Source: Purpureocillium takamizusanense
Lineage: Eukaryota; Ascomycota; Sordariomycetes; Hypocreales; Ophiocordycipitaceae
Assembly (NCBI RefSeq): GCF_022605165.1
Contig: NC_063070.1
Coordinates: 1,612,001 to 1,676,000 of the forward strand
Direction: 5' to 3'
DNA length: 64,000 nt
Below, in pieces: positions 1 to 11,583 of this stretch (position 1 is its first letter; each line of letters begins with the position of its first letter). Made by a program: the position numbers and the translations under genes. The notes under the pieces were generated by a model. That model did no database searches. It saw nothing but the letters and a program-made list of their open reading frames with translations, and had not been told where the DNA came from.

Positions 1-648
1 GCGCACCGTGGAGTTGGTGGTGCGCACTTCGGTATCGTTGTTGCGCCAGGGGGTGATGGTCAGCGTCGTCGTCGTGACATTGTCGAGCCACAGGCGCGAG
101 ATCTGCGCCCCCGTTCCGTTGAACTTTGCAATGCGGTTCGCGTTCTGGATCGAGGGGGTGAGCAGGCTGGGGCCCTCGGTGAAGTCGCGGATGGTGCGCA
201 CGCTGCCGAGGATGGCCAGCGAGAGCTCGGCCGTGTCGTTGAAGGACACGACGCCCTCGACGCCCACGATGGGGTTCCGCGACGCGTTGCGGTGCACCGG
301 GCCCAGCGGCGTCCCCAGCGTCGAGTTGACGAGGGCGATGGCCAGGGTGCCGTTCTTGCCGTCCTGCGGCTGGAAGAAGGTGCAGATGCCGCTGTCGCCG
401 GCGGGCCAGGCGACGATGAGGCGCGGGCCGATGATGCTGAGGTTGCTGTCGGGCAGCGGGCTCGTCACCACGGCCTGAGCGTCGACATTGCAGTCCGAGT
501 AGAAGTAGTTTTCGTATGGCGGGTCGGTGAGGTGTAGCGTACGCGCAGCGCAAGACGAGTTGCTACTGCTGCTACTGCCGTTGCCGCCGCTCTGAGCGAG
601 AGCGCCCAACGCGAGGCCGCACGAGGCAATCAGGGCGTGTCGTAACAT
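1..648 (-). CDS. Secreted protein, putative six-hairpin glycosidase-like, N-terminal part (cut by window edge)
   Basis: The reverse frame is open from an ATG at 648 to the first base of the window (216 codons), so the gene continues to the left. Residues 1-19 (MLRHALIASCGLALGALAQ) form a good signal peptide with a likely cleavage after Ala-Gln. A Ser/Asn/Gly-rich linker follows, then a beta-rich domain with many N-glycosylation sequons (NGT, NSS, NDT, NST, NVT). The stretch around 'PPYENYFYSDC', 'GPRLIVAWPAGDSG' and 'LWLDNVTTTTLTITPW' resembles the N-terminal beta-sandwich of secreted fungal proteins annotated as six-hairpin (alpha/alpha-toroid) glycosidases. That match is from memory, and the catalytic toroid lies outside the window, so the enzyme class is unproven. 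No intron is needed in the visible part. Confidence 0.6.
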   Translation of the reverse strand, partial: MLRHALIASCGLALGALAQSGGNGSSSSSNSSCAARTLHLTDPPYENYFYSDCNVDAQAVVTSPLPDSNLSIIGPRLIVAWPAGDSGICTFFQPQDGKNGTLAIALVNSTLGTPLGPVHRNASRNPIVGVEGVVSFNDTAELSLAILGSVRTIRDFTEGPSLLTPSIQNANRIAKFNGTGAQISRLWLDNVTTTTLTITPWRNNDTEVRTTNSTVR

Positions 649-2449
649 CGCGAATTTGAGCAGTCACTGCGTCTAGTCCGTACCACGTCGATGTGCTCGT
701 ACGATCCTGGCCAGGAGGAAGCAATGATTTCTCGCCTCGACCTCGGCCTCCCGCTGGACGCCAGTCTTCCCGTCCGATTTATACAGTCCCGTCTCCATCC
801 TCGATCGCCAGGCGCCCGGAGGACGTCACGCAACCTAGCTTTCCGGCCTTGCACCTGCGCCACCCCGTCACCTCTCGTTCGTTTCGTAGATCTGCCACAA
901 GACACACCAGGGCGAACGTCGTCGAACAAAGCCGGGGCCTCCGCGAACTGGACGAATAGGTGCCGGGAGTCGTACGCGGCGCCGGGGAAACTGTGGGGTC
1001 GATGTGGAAGTATGGCGCCCTGCGTGCCTCCGTGGCACCATGATTTCATCCAAAGAAGCTAGCTTCGAGCCAAAATTGTGCTGTATGTGCGGTTGCCAAC
1101 GCCTGACATGTCCATGCTGTCATGTCGTGATGCTCTGTACGGACAACCATGCAATAAACATGAGCCTGAGTGGCATCTGAGCGAGAACAGTGTCGCGGAC
1201 TGTCGTGGTCCTCCGGCAAAATATTGTCTAGGAGGAGCCCCGGGTGATCGACATTGAGGGGTTCGGGCCTACTTGCGGCTTCGCCCTGGCCACCGCTCCG
1301 TTGCGTATTGTCTTTAGTCACTGGAATGTTGTTGTCGTGGACTCTACTTCGACGACGTCTCACCCAGCGACTGCACAACTGCGGCCAACAAGAAGACCTA
1401 CATGTACCTTGGGCCATCGAATCAGACGATGTTCAAGACGGGTGGCCGCGTTCAGGACTCCATGACGCACGTTCATGCTCGCCGGTAAGCCATTGACTTT
1501 GAGCGTCTAGAAGTGACTTTGCCAAAGTATGGAGCGCCTCCTGTTCCGTGGGCCGGCCGGGCGCCGGAGGGCTCGGATCCGGTGCGGCTTCGCCTGGACC
1601 GTCAGGTGTGCACAATCTTGGGGTCCGGCCGCCCGCGCGCGGCGCCGTTGGCCATTTCACAACATCGACAGGCGTGGTCCTGTTTCGAGGTGCAAGGCTA
1701 GAATCGTTTTGGATTTTCTCATTCGGTCATTCTAGCCGCCCCAGACCTCTAGCGCCTAGATGTGCCCTTGAACGGTTGTTGCGTGGACATGAGAGGGTGC
1801 GATCATCCACAAAACAGTCGCAATGCCAGACCGTCGCCAAACCTTGATGCCCTAGCCGGAATTCATGTCTGCCAAAATGCTGATCATTGTTCCGAGATTT
1901 TGGCCACCACCTCTGGGTGCTTATTGTCTCTCAAGCCCGCCGTTGTAGCGCCGCGGGTCGCAGTCTTACTAGTGAACAGCCACCTCATTCATGGGCGACT
2001 TGGCAATAACACACATTAGTACTACGGGTATCTTCATCACCTCAACGTGATACGCCGAGCCATCCCGGCTCGTTCAGAATGAGAAGTGGCATTGGAGTCG
2101 GCCCGGCATGGAAACCGTGCCCACCACCCCCATGGGAGCTTCTTGATCACTAGCTCAGCTGTACGCGGTAAGCCAGAGGGCGGGAAAACTGCAAGTGACA
2201 CTGTTACCGTATGAGGTAAATGCCCGGAACTAACGTCGGTGATGTCAGGCTCTCATGCACTGTGAGAATGTACCGGTCTTACGAAGTAGCCACAGGGGGT
2301 GACATGGAAGTTGAGATGGAAACTGGGCTGCGCCCCAATTCAATGTTGCCGTCACTGCATGGGGCAGCCACCAGCTCATCCTCTCTCATACCATAGTCCA
2401 ATTCAATGAACAATAATATTTACGGTTTCACGAGAATTTCGTTATACCG
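649..2449. other. Intergenic region, no gene supported
   Basis: This 1.8 kb lies upstream of the secreted glycosidase-like gene and downstream of the MFS gene, both on the minus strand. Open frames here are short, overlap on both strands and show no recognisable domain or splice logic. It presumably holds the promoter of the left gene and the 3' end of the carrier transcript. Confidence 0.6.
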
Positions 2450-4168
2450 CTAGTAGATGTAGATGAACTCATCGTTCTCGCGGTCCGTCATGTCCAGGAA
2501 CGCATTCTCCCCCAGCTTCGGCTCCGGTATCGACCCGCTCTCCTCCACCTCGCGGATTTCCATGTCGTCGACCTCGCGGACGCTACGGTAATGGTCTTCC
2601 ATGGACCGGTCCACGACCTTGGCCTTCTTACCGTTTTGCAAGCGGCGCTTCTCCTGCCGCTTGTTGAGGACCAGGAGATTGGCCCACTGCATGAAGATGA
2701 CAGCCACGAGCGCGACGAAGATGCCCAGGCAGGCGCGAAGGCCCGGCTTGTACTCGGGCGCGTCGCGGTCATTGAAGAGCAGCGGTCCTATGATGTTGCC
2801 GGCGGAGCTGGCGGCGTTGTAGACGCTCATGATGGTCGACTTCTTGGTCGTGCCGCCTGTATTGCCGACGATCCATGTCACAATCAGGGGGTTGCCGCCG
2901 AAGAGGAAGGCGAGCAGGTAGTAACCGACGAGTAAGGGTGCGCGCGCGCTCCCGTCCCGCTTGACCGAGTAGAGCACCGCCAGGCCGGCGACGACCGGCA
3001 GCATAAAGACGGCCAGTACCGCGCCCTTGAGCTTGGCCTTTTGCGCGAGCCAGCTCGCCGACAGGATGACGATGCACTGCAGTGCGCCAAACGGCATGTT
3101 GAGCAGGCTTGTCTGGTACTTGTCGGTCACGAGCCCGTTGAGGATGAGCGGGCCGAAGGTGTTTGTGACGCTGGCGCCGACGTTGAGCAGCATGGCCATG
3201 CCGATCCACAGGTATGTCTTGGGCTCAAGGGCCGTCTCGAGGACGTGCCGCCACTTGAAGTCGCGAGAACCGGTGCCAGTCTGGTTCGCGCGCAACCGCT
3301 CAATGGCTTGTGCCTTTTCGTGCTCGGTAAGGAAGCGCGCCGAGGGGATGTCGTTGTCGAGCTTCCAGTAGACGAAGGGGGCGGAGACGATGGTGATGAG
3401 ACCGACGAACAAGAAGATACTACTCTCGTCAGCACGCTCACGCCGCACACGTAAAATGAAATTGTAGGGAGGATCCTACATCTGCCACTCCTTAAGAACG
3501 TCCGACTTAATGTGCCCCAGGCCGTACGAGATGCCGGCCGCGACGATTGTGGCCAAGCCGTTGGTGCCGTACCAAGCAGCGACGCGGATAGGCTGCTCAG
3601 CACGACGATACCACTGGCTCGTGATGATGCTAAACAGCGGGAGGCAACCAGCCTCAAAGAGCCCGAGGAAGAAGCGCGAGGCCATGAGACCGCCAAAGTT
3701 GTGACAGGCGGCCATGGCGGCCTGGGCGATGCCCCAGCCAAGGCACAAAACAGGCATGAGGATGCGGTGCGGGACCTTGACGATGAGAAAGGACGAAAAG
3801 GGCTGCCAGGCGAGCTGGGCGATGGGCGCGATGGAGCCGACGAGCGAGTACTGGTTGCCGGTGAGGCCCGTGTCCGTCTTGAGGCCGTACGTGGCGCCGT
3901 AGCCGAGGACCGACTTGTCGAGGATCTGGAGGAAGTAGACCCAGACGAGGATGGCGAGGATGACACGGTCCGTCTTGCGGCAGATGCGCCGGCTGTCCTC
4001 CTCGGTGAGCTCGACCTGCGCGTTGCCTATGAGCGCGAGGGCGCGGTCCGCATGCTTGACGCCCATGCCGCCGGCGGCGGCGGTGCCGCTGCTCGGGCGG
4101 TGGTGATCCTGGTGCTCCTCGTGGGCAATGTCGAGCTTGTTGTTGTTGTTGTCGGGCGGCGCCGCCAT
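2450..4168 (-). CDS. MFS transporter, allantoate permease (Dal5)/anion:cation symporter type
   Basis: Two exons, complement of 3480-4168 and 2450-3419, give 552 residues. The 60 bp intron (3420-3479) has a GTAGGA donor and a TAG acceptor; splicing restores 'EWQIIFLFVGLIT', the usual junction in this family. After a cytosolic N-terminus of about 70 residues comes the MFS core with 'LQILDKSVLGYGATYGLK' in TM1-2, 'SRFFLGLFEAGCLPLF' (the motif of the Dal5/ACS branch) and about 12 membrane segments. A charged cytosolic tail of about 80 residues follows. Family members import allantoate, ureidosuccinate, carboxylates, vitamins or dipeptides by proton symport across the plasma membrane; the substrate cannot be read from the sequence. 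The next gene upstream, the L-amino-acid oxidase, diverges from it across 2.2 kb. The unspliced frame would stop just after the donor. Confidence 0.88.
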
Positions 4169-6398
4169 TGCGTCTGCGTCTTCAATCTGTTATGCTGCGA
4201 CTTGGCTGGCTCTATCTCTCCACTGCGATGAAGGCGGAGACGCCGAGATGCAATGGACCAAGCGCAACATACACAAAATGATCGAGGTCGCGCGCCGTCG
4301 CGGTTCTTATATCGAGAGGCTCAAGACCGGCCCGTGATCTGCAGGCTCGCGTGTGGTTCCCCCACACGGTGGCGTAATCTTCAGTGCACGACCACGCCTG
4401 CCTACGGGGCAAATGCCGCCGCTGCAGCGCCAGAATCTACCAGTGGAGTTCTTCAGTGGGGGTGGGCAGGTGGCGTCGCGGGGTGCCCGCCGTCCCCGGG
4501 CAGCCAGCATCTTGGACGCCTGAAGTCCGGGGGCTGCTGCTCTTGCTTGGCCCCGTCCCGGTTGGATCAAATGGAGGCCGTGCGACCATTGCCGGCAAAT
4601 GGTGTTTTGGGCGTAACGGTCTCCCCCTCCACCATCTCGAAGCCACGGAGCTGCAGCCGGTACATGTAGGTAGGTTAGTAGTTTGGTGTCTTGTAGCGTG
4701 CATTGATTGGCCTTTGCATCATCGTGTGCTTGCGCCTCGGCGAACAGCCCCTTGAGCATTTGCTTTCCGGCCGAGGATGCGGCAATTGGCACTGTCGGTA
4801 TGCTTGGCTCGCACGACTCGCGCACTCAATAGCCGCTTCCATGTGCGAAACCTGCTGCTTCATCGCCCGGGGACCCCAGAAGCGGAGTTGGCCACCCGCA
4901 CGTCATGAGTGGCCTGACAAGTTGTGAGGCCCTCCTCCGTCCCCGCATTGCCAAAAGATGCACTTGAATAACGATTTATTCTCTGAAATGCGGGGAGCCA
5001 CTGGTCCCGCACGGAAGCCACATCTCCGGGCATCGTCTGGTGCTCATCAGGATTCAGGAAGAGGCATGAGACTGAACCAGCTAGCCTCAGCACTCGATAT
5101 CCGGCGACTGTACAGGCGTCGTGCCCAGGGCGGCTTCTGGTCTGGTTCAACAGCCGCATTCTCGGGTAGTCAGCGCAATTCATGACACACACTGGCCATA
5201 CTTTCCATTGAAGATTCAAGCGGAAGCTGCGGAGCTCGAGCTCGGCTGCGACCGACTGTTGCCTCGGTCAAGCGAGGTCTTGCAAAGATCTCGATGATCC
5301 CTCTTAATTCAGGATGTCTGGACATGTTGCGTGTCGTCTCCGATGACTAGAGAAAACTACACACATACAATACGTGCCCGAGAGTCGCCTCATGGACAAC
5401 AGCGGAGGGCGGTCGACAATGCGAAATCGCCCTGAGGATGTCGTGAAAACAGGAAATATGTTAAAAACTTTTCTACTTGTCCGTCCGCAGGCCGGTTAGT
5501 AGATGAGGTAATGGGGCGATGGTCACGGCCCGGAGAAAGCGTGCTATCGGCGGCCGCCCGCCTGTATGTGGCGTTTGTGAAGTAGGCATTGCCTGATATT
5601 CACACGCAGCCTTCCCTATGGAGGCGCACACCACCAATTCACCATGTACTCATCTATTCATTCAATGTTCAAATGCCAAATCCGGCGGCTTTTGGCGGGC
5701 AGATTTCTTGTGCGGCAATCGACAGAAATATGAAGCGGTAAAGTCGCGCTGTGCTGCCAGCTTTTCACATTGGCCAGCCCCTAATTCACCCGGCGTCGTC
5801 GTGCAGCAGACGTACAAAGTACGGTATGTATCTCTCGCTGAGGACCAGTTCTGCCGAGTCCCTGGCCCAAATTTGACGAAACCGGACAAATATATGCAGT
5901 ACCCCCCACAGCGGCTCGCACGACCCTCGGCTGGCAATGCGTAGCGCCACATACGGAACAAGACAGTTGTCAAAATAGCTGAGACTTCTGTGATTTGCTG
6001 CTCGTACGCTTAGCGGCAGGGCAGTTGTAGCACCGATTTAATGCCCCTACAACTCAGCCGTGCATCTCGTTTCAAAGGCTCCTAGACCATGGTACGAGGC
6101 GACCATCCAGTCCGCTTAAGACGCATCAATCCTCGGTCCCACAACATATAACGTACCACTCGACAGGAAGATGTCTTTAGTCCTACGTGGCCTCGCACCT
6201 AGCCGAGTCTGAGTGTCAATGCTATCTCCAAGACTTAAGTAGTGAGATAGTGCCGCAAGCAAAGAGTGATCAGACAATCGCCATGGCGGAAGGCTGGAGC
6301 TAAACATAAAAAGAGAAAACGCGTTCCTGTTTGGACTACCGTTTGAATAGCTCAGCACGTGCATATACCCGTCTGAGACAAGGTTCTTTTCAATCATA
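4169..6398. other. Divergent intergenic region (MFS carrier / L-amino-acid oxidase)
   Basis: This 2.2 kb separates the two start codons and should contain both promoters. Frames up to about 170 codons occur but have no family signature and overlap antisense frames, so no gene is called. A partial copy of the TACGAAGTA-type motif occurs near 5813-5824. Confidence 0.55.
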
Positions 6399-8564
6399 AT
6401 GGGTTTCATTCGACGCTGCCTCGTGGGCGCCCTCCTCTTCGTTGTGCGGAAACTCGAGCCTCACCTCCATACTTTGCCAGCAACGCTGACCGCTGCGGAC
6501 ATTCCAAATGGGCCGATAGCCAACATCCATAACGGGGATCATTGGCGCCATGTGGCAATGAAAAATGACAGAAAGCCCCCAATCGTCATGGAACCCGCCA
6601 ATGGCATCGACGTCTGGGGCCCTTGGTTCCAGGGTGTTGTCGCTCTCGAGAGCCTGAACCTAACATCCACGGCCGTGGACCGCGCGAAGCGGAGCAAGGT
6701 GGCCATCGTCGGAGCCGGCATGTCGGGTCTTATGACTTATCTCATCCTGCACCAGGCTGGGCTCACCAATGTGACCATCATCGAGGGCAGCGACCGCGTC
6801 GGGGGACGCGTGCATACACAGTATCTAAGCGGTGGCCCGTTTGATTATTCTTACCAAGAGCTGGGCGCGATGCGAATTCCCATGACTGTCACCTTGTCCA
6901 ATGTCACGTACAACATTTCAGAGCACCGGCTTGTGTTGGACTTAATCGAAGAGATGAACAGGCTCAACAATGACAAGACAAACGAGATCAACTTGATACC
7001 GTTCATCAACACACGTCCTCATGAGCCTGTTCACGGACACGGCGTCAAGCTAGAGAACGGGTTTGCTTCGACCGACACCCAAACATCTGCTTCTTCACGC
7101 CCGAATTCGCCGGCCGACGTGCCGCATTCCGCTTCCGACCTGAAGGACCTCTTGGAGTCAACGTTGCCTGGAGATGACTTCCTCGCACGCATGACGGCCA
7201 ACATCTTCCAGGCGCACAGTGACTGGATTGGTGCGCACGCCTCGGCCCCCGCGCAAGGGATACCCCAAGCTGAGCGGCTAACAATACAGATCACGGGCTT
7301 GCTAATCTCCCAGGAGACCGATGGTCGGAGTTCGCATTTGCGGTCAACCACCTTGGAGCGTCTATACGTGATCAGAACGACGTGTTCGAGGGCCTTGGTT
7401 CGAACAGTTTTTGGCTCTCCGTAAGTCATATAACTGATCAAGTGTGGAGAAGGGACGCAGCGTCGCTTACACGATCACACGTAGACTTACGACAAAATCG
7501 TCCTGGGCCCTAACACTCAGTACAAAACTATTGATGGAGGTATGGGTACCACCGACGTACCGATTCAATCAATGTAGCTAAGTGCAAAATTATTGCAAGG
7601 CATGAGTCGCCTACCACAATCGTTCCTCCCACTTGTCGAACCGATAACCAAGTTCAACCGCAAAGTCGAGCGCATCGCATGGAACCAGAGTACCGAGAAG
7701 CTCACGTTGAAGTGGAGGCGCCGCTACAACGAAAGCTTTGGTGAAGACGAGGTCGACTATGCCATCATCGCTGCACCATTCTCCGTCGTGCGTCGATGGC
7801 GACTCCCAGGCATGTTTCCCCATACTTTTTAGCAGCCCTGGTCCACGCTAATTATCAGACCTTCCTCCTACCATGAGGCACGCCATCGGCTCGCTGAACT
7901 ATCATACCGTTTGCAGGGTGGCCCTTGAGTACCGCACGCGTTTCTGGGAGCACCTCGAGACCCCTATCTATGGCTCATGCTCCGACGTTGCCGGAATTCC
8001 AGAAATTGGGAAGATTTGCTATCCCTCGTACAATATCAACGGTAGCGGCCCAGCTGCCGTCATTTTATCAATCTCCCCACAGCACGCATGGGGAGTTGAC
8101 TGGTCAGGCGTGCCGGAAGAGCAGCACGCGCGCTACGCCATGGAGACACTAGTCGAGATCCACGGTGAGGTCGCTCGTGACCAATACACGGGCAACTTCA
8201 AGCGCAAGTGCTGGGGGCTGGACGAGTTTGCAGGGGCGGCGTACGCCTCGCCCACTGTTGGCAGCTTCGAGCTATACCTTCCGCAATATTTCAAGACACA
8301 CAAGCACGTATGTATGGCGACTTCCGTAGCGGGGGCGTATGCTGACGACGCAGATGGTTTTTGTCGGCGAGCACACTACGTACATGTATAGTTGGATAGT
8401 GTCGGCAGTCGAGTCTGGCATTCGAGGGGCCGTGCAGCTCTTGCTAGGTAAGTTTGGCACTCGACGACTTTCGGTGTTGCTAATTGTTTCCAGAACTCGG
8501 CCTCGTGGACGAGGCGAAAGAGGCCGCGAACAAGTGGATGGGACGGTGGCTCAGCGTTGTATGA
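6399..8564 (+). CDS. L-amino-acid oxidase, FAD-dependent (flavin amine oxidase family)
   Basis: Seven exons (6399-7230, 7290-7420, 7485-7539, 7600-7809, 7859-8307, 8354-8447, 8494-8564) give 613 residues. Each junction restores conserved text, e.g. 'DHGLANLPGDRWSEFAF', 'TIDGGMSRLPQSFLPL' and 'RLPDLPPTMRHAIGSLNY'. Residues 102-110 (AIVGAGMSG) are the FAD-binding GxGxxG loop, Glu129 should bind the adenosine ribose, and 133-140 (RVGGRVHT) is the second dinucleotide motif. Near the C-terminus 'VGEHTTYMYSWIVSAVESG' is the closing FAD motif of amine oxidases. The enzyme oxidatively deaminates L-amino acids to keto acids, ammonia and hydrogen peroxide; fungal homologues serve nitrogen scavenging and antibacterial defence. 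The N-terminus is hydrophobic (about residues 5-16), suggesting secretion or membrane contact. Intron 4 (7810-7858) is of the GC-AG class with donor GCATGT. Confidence 0.9.
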
Positions 8565-8965
8565 GGCTTGGTTTTAGCTGCTTCGCACACCAAGCTGATG
8601 GCGCACAATAACCGATTATGGTCGATTTGATGCTCTTGCTTCGTGTTTAATGGAAACAGGGACGTATTGACCTTGATCCTCCGACATGACTAATAATATT
8701 GTGAGTTGTGTAGGCAAGATTGTCGAACAAATTTTAGATTGAGGCGGTGACGCAGTGTTTGGCAGTGCGGCAGGCTGCTCGCACACTCATATACGACAAT
8801 ACTTGACATGAGGGGGGGTGAGCATGGCCCATGCCTGATTACGGCTAATAAATGCCTCCGGGCACCCGCAGAAAATGTCGGCCGTCAGCACCAGACGTGC
8901 ACTCCACAGGCTCATCAAAACATTGAGCTCACTTTCAGTTTATCACGGGGAACAGGCTGGCGGCG
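8565..8965. other. Spacer between L-amino-acid oxidase and HET gene
   Basis: About 400 bp containing the 3' untranslated region of the oxidase (AT-richer, with AATAATATT at 8692-8700) and the probable promoter of the HET gene. An in-frame-looking ATG at 8875 lies in another frame and would need an intron to join the HET coding frame. Confidence 0.5.
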
Positions 8966-10888
8966 ATGCTCGCCATCGTGAGATCCCTCGTGAGGAGGAG
9001 GAGTCGTTGCGGGGTATGTATGTTCATGCTGGACCAGGGCGCCAAATCACTCGAGCTTGACTTTGGAGGGAAGCCCTCCTGTGTTTTCTACAAATCCGAC
9101 TACCACGAGTTCACCCACGACGACCTACACGAGTCCGCCGGGCGCGGCTGCGGCCACTGCAAAAGTATCGTTCGCGCATTTGGCGTCCATCAAGTCGAGT
9201 TTACCACCGCGCGATGGTGGCCACCGCAGGACGCTCTAGGAGCGTCGACCTACTTGGAGCTCGACACGAACATGAAATTTGAGCTCAACATCTCTGAAGA
9301 ACCTGGAAAAGACGTTCTGGAGTCTGTTCACTCCTGCATCCGGCCGGGTGCGAAACTTGGCGGGAGCACTCGGGACGATGCGTGCCTAGCCCAAGCAGCG
9401 ACTTGGCTAGAGTCATGCCGGCGAGATCACGATTGCTGCCGTGCCGCTTCCACATTTCGTCCCACAAGGCTGCTCTCCCTTGACAGCAGTCCCGGTACCG
9501 TCAGATTGGTCGAGTCTGTCCTGGGCGATACCGTGTACGCGGCGCTCAGTCATCGCTGGACCGAGGAGACCCTGCGCGTCCGGCTGGAACGTGGCAATCA
9601 TGCGCAGAGGCTGGAGCACGGCATTCTTATCGACGACCTGCCTCAAATGATGCGCGACGTCGTCTTTTTGCTCCGCCGGCTAGGGATACTCTACGTGTGG
9701 ATTGACTGCTTGTGCATTGTTCAGGACAACAAGGATGACTGGCAACGCGAGGCGGCCGCGATGGCGCTCATATACACCAACGCCGAACTGACAGTCGCCG
9801 CGAGTTGGTGCAGCACCGGCGGCCAGAGCCTCTTCAGCGACCGCAGCGGAAACGACTTTGCTGAAGTCGACATCGCACACATTGACGGTGACCCCGTGTT
9901 CCTTCGCCGGGTGCTACCGCACTTTACCTGGCAAGACATTGCAAACGACTGGTTCTCAGGCGACAGCTTCATAGACGCTGAGCGCGAGTGGCCACTGCTC
10001 TCCCGAGGCTGGGTGTACCAAGAGCAGCTACTCTCGAGGCGCATGCTGCACGTCACGCGCTCGGAGCTCATATGGGAGTGCACCGGCCACATGGACTGTG
10101 AGTGCGGCTGGTACCGCGCCTCAGGCGATGGAGGCATTGTACGCAGCCAGGTTAAGCAGCCCGTGACGAGCAAGTCTTGGGGCACAGTTGTCGACGAGTA
10201 CTCCAAGAGGGAGTTGACGTTTGGCACGGACAAGCTCCCGGCGCTGGCAGGCGTGGCGCATGCTTTTGATGACAGTCACGGCGACCTTGGCAGGTATTGC
10301 TGTGGCATGTGGGAGCGCGACCTCCAGGAGTGCTTCTTTTGGCGGTCAACTACGACTAGATCGAGGCCAAGCAGCCACATGCCGTCGTGGTCCTGGGCGT
10401 CGGTGTCCGGAAACGTCGAATGCTGGTCCCTGGGCTCCGAGATGGTCCAGTTCAAGGATGTGCTCGTCTCCTACGTTGGGAACCCTTGCATGGGCGACGT
10501 GCAAGAAGCAAGGGTCATCCTCCGAGGACCGTTGGCACGCGCGACTCTACACTGCCGGAATGGGTCCTACAAGATCCAGGTAGGGGATCAGTGGTCGGCT
10601 TTTGATACCGACCACAGGCTTGATAGTGCTGATGGCTTGGCGGTCACGCATGGAATGCCAGCATTCTGCCTCGTTTTTGGACAGGGCACGTCATCCTCGA
10701 GAGCCCCCGGCCAAGATGTGTTGTGGGAACGCGAATATGCGTGCTTTCTGGTTCTCCTCTGCGTAAATGAGTCTGACCATGTCTATCGGCGAATTGGCAT
10801 TTCCGCGGGGAATCACAACAGCGAGGAAGTCGCGGAGCTTGACGCGATGCTTGGTGTCGCAGAGACTCGGGTAATTAGCATGGTATAG
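8966..10888 (+). CDS. HET (heterokaryon incompatibility) domain protein
   Basis: A single uninterrupted frame of 640 residues. The HET domain begins at 191 (YAALSHRW) and continues through 'LIDDLPQMMRDVVFLLRRLG' (221-240), 'YVWIDCLCIVQD' (243-254) and 'YTNAELTVAAS' (270-280), the canonical blocks of the family. Upstream are Cys-rich parts: 'CGVC' at 15-18, 'GCGHCKSIV' near 61-69 and 'TWLESCRRDHDCC' at 146-158, typical of the N-terminal part of fungal HET proteins. A later 'LSRGWVYQEQLLSRRMLH' block is also standard. HET proteins mediate non-self recognition and cell death after hyphal fusion, but most genomic copies are uncharacterised. The start at 8966 is the first ATG of the frame; an upstream ATG at 8875 followed by a GTATGT donor-like site could make a different first exon. 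No NACHT or repeat domain is visible. Confidence 0.85.
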   Translation: MLAIVRSLVRRRSRCGVCMFMLDQGAKSLELDFGGKPSCVFYKSDYHEFTHDDLHESAGRGCGHCKSIVRAFGVHQVEFTTARWWPPQDALGASTYLELDTNMKFELNISEEPGKDVLESVHSCIRPGAKLGGSTRDDACLAQAATWLESCRRDHDCCRAASTFRPTRLLSLDSSPGTVRLVESVLGDTVYAALSHRWTEETLRVRLERGNHAQRLEHGILIDDLPQMMRDVVFLLRRLGILYVWIDCLCIVQDNKDDWQREAAAMALIYTNAELTVAASWCSTGGQSLFSDRSGNDFAEVDIAHIDGDPVFLRRVLPHFTWQDIANDWFSGDSFIDAEREWPLLSRGWVYQEQLLSRRMLHVTRSELIWECTGHMDCECGWYRASGDGGIVRSQVKQPVTSKSWGTVVDEYSKRELTFGTDKLPALAGVAHAFDDSHGDLGRYCCGMWERDLQECFFWRSTTTRSRPSSHMPSWSWASVSGNVECWSLGSEMVQFKDVLVSYVGNPCMGDVQEARVILRGPLARATLHCRNGSYKIQVGDQWSAFDTDHRLDSADGLAVTHGMPAFCLVFGQGTSSSRAPGQDVLWEREYACFLVLLCVNESDHVYRRIGISAGNHNSEEVAELDAMLGVAETRVISMV

Positions 10889-11583
10889 ACTCTGAAAGCT
10901 TGCTTCAGACAAGTCTGACAATGACGGAGTTTGCAGACATGTCGTACATTCACGTTGCGAGTTCCTGGTGTCACGAAAAGCACGCTTCAATCGATAGCCC
11001 ATACTCAGTGGTTCTGTATTTGGACATTAGAAGCCGGATAGCCTCGGGTCCGTTCGTCAACTCAATACCTTTCCCAGCTGGAAATGCATCAAGGATGACA
11101 GGAACATTAGGGCATCTATCGCGCCTTTACATCAAAACAGGAGTACAGTGGATTATTTCGGAGTATGGCCATCTTGAAATGGGACCAGTCTGAATGCACC
11201 TTATGGGTGGCACAAAATCGTCCTAGGGAGAGCTTCCCACCTATCAATGATCATGGGCGACCCGAACAATGCAGCTCACCGGATTGAACTGAAGTCACAG
11301 GAATTTCGCATTAGATACGTAGACGCACAAATCAAAGGCCCCAGTTACCAAAATGGCTCTCGAGCTAGCCAGATGCCTTACGTGGTCACTGAGCACTGTA
11401 CATACCTTTGTTGGACCTTCACCCCTGTCGACATGGAGTGACAACATATTTGGTCGGTTCAGGTGGACGCATCAAATGAGGGCCGTTCAACTGATGTTGT
11501 ATCCGCTGCAGGCACCTTAAAAGCACAAAAACAGTCCACGAATCCATGTCAAAAAGACATTGCGCCATCAAGGAAGCTCATCG
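10889..11583. other. Convergent intergenic region
   Basis: About 0.7 kb between the 3' ends of the HET gene and the GH127 gene. It is AT-richer than the flanks, with only short frames and no recognised feature; both transcripts should terminate here. Confidence 0.55.

Noticed and set aside
2591..3454. Plus-strand frames across the first MFS gene
   Set aside because: They are antisense shadows of the conserved minus-strand carrier.
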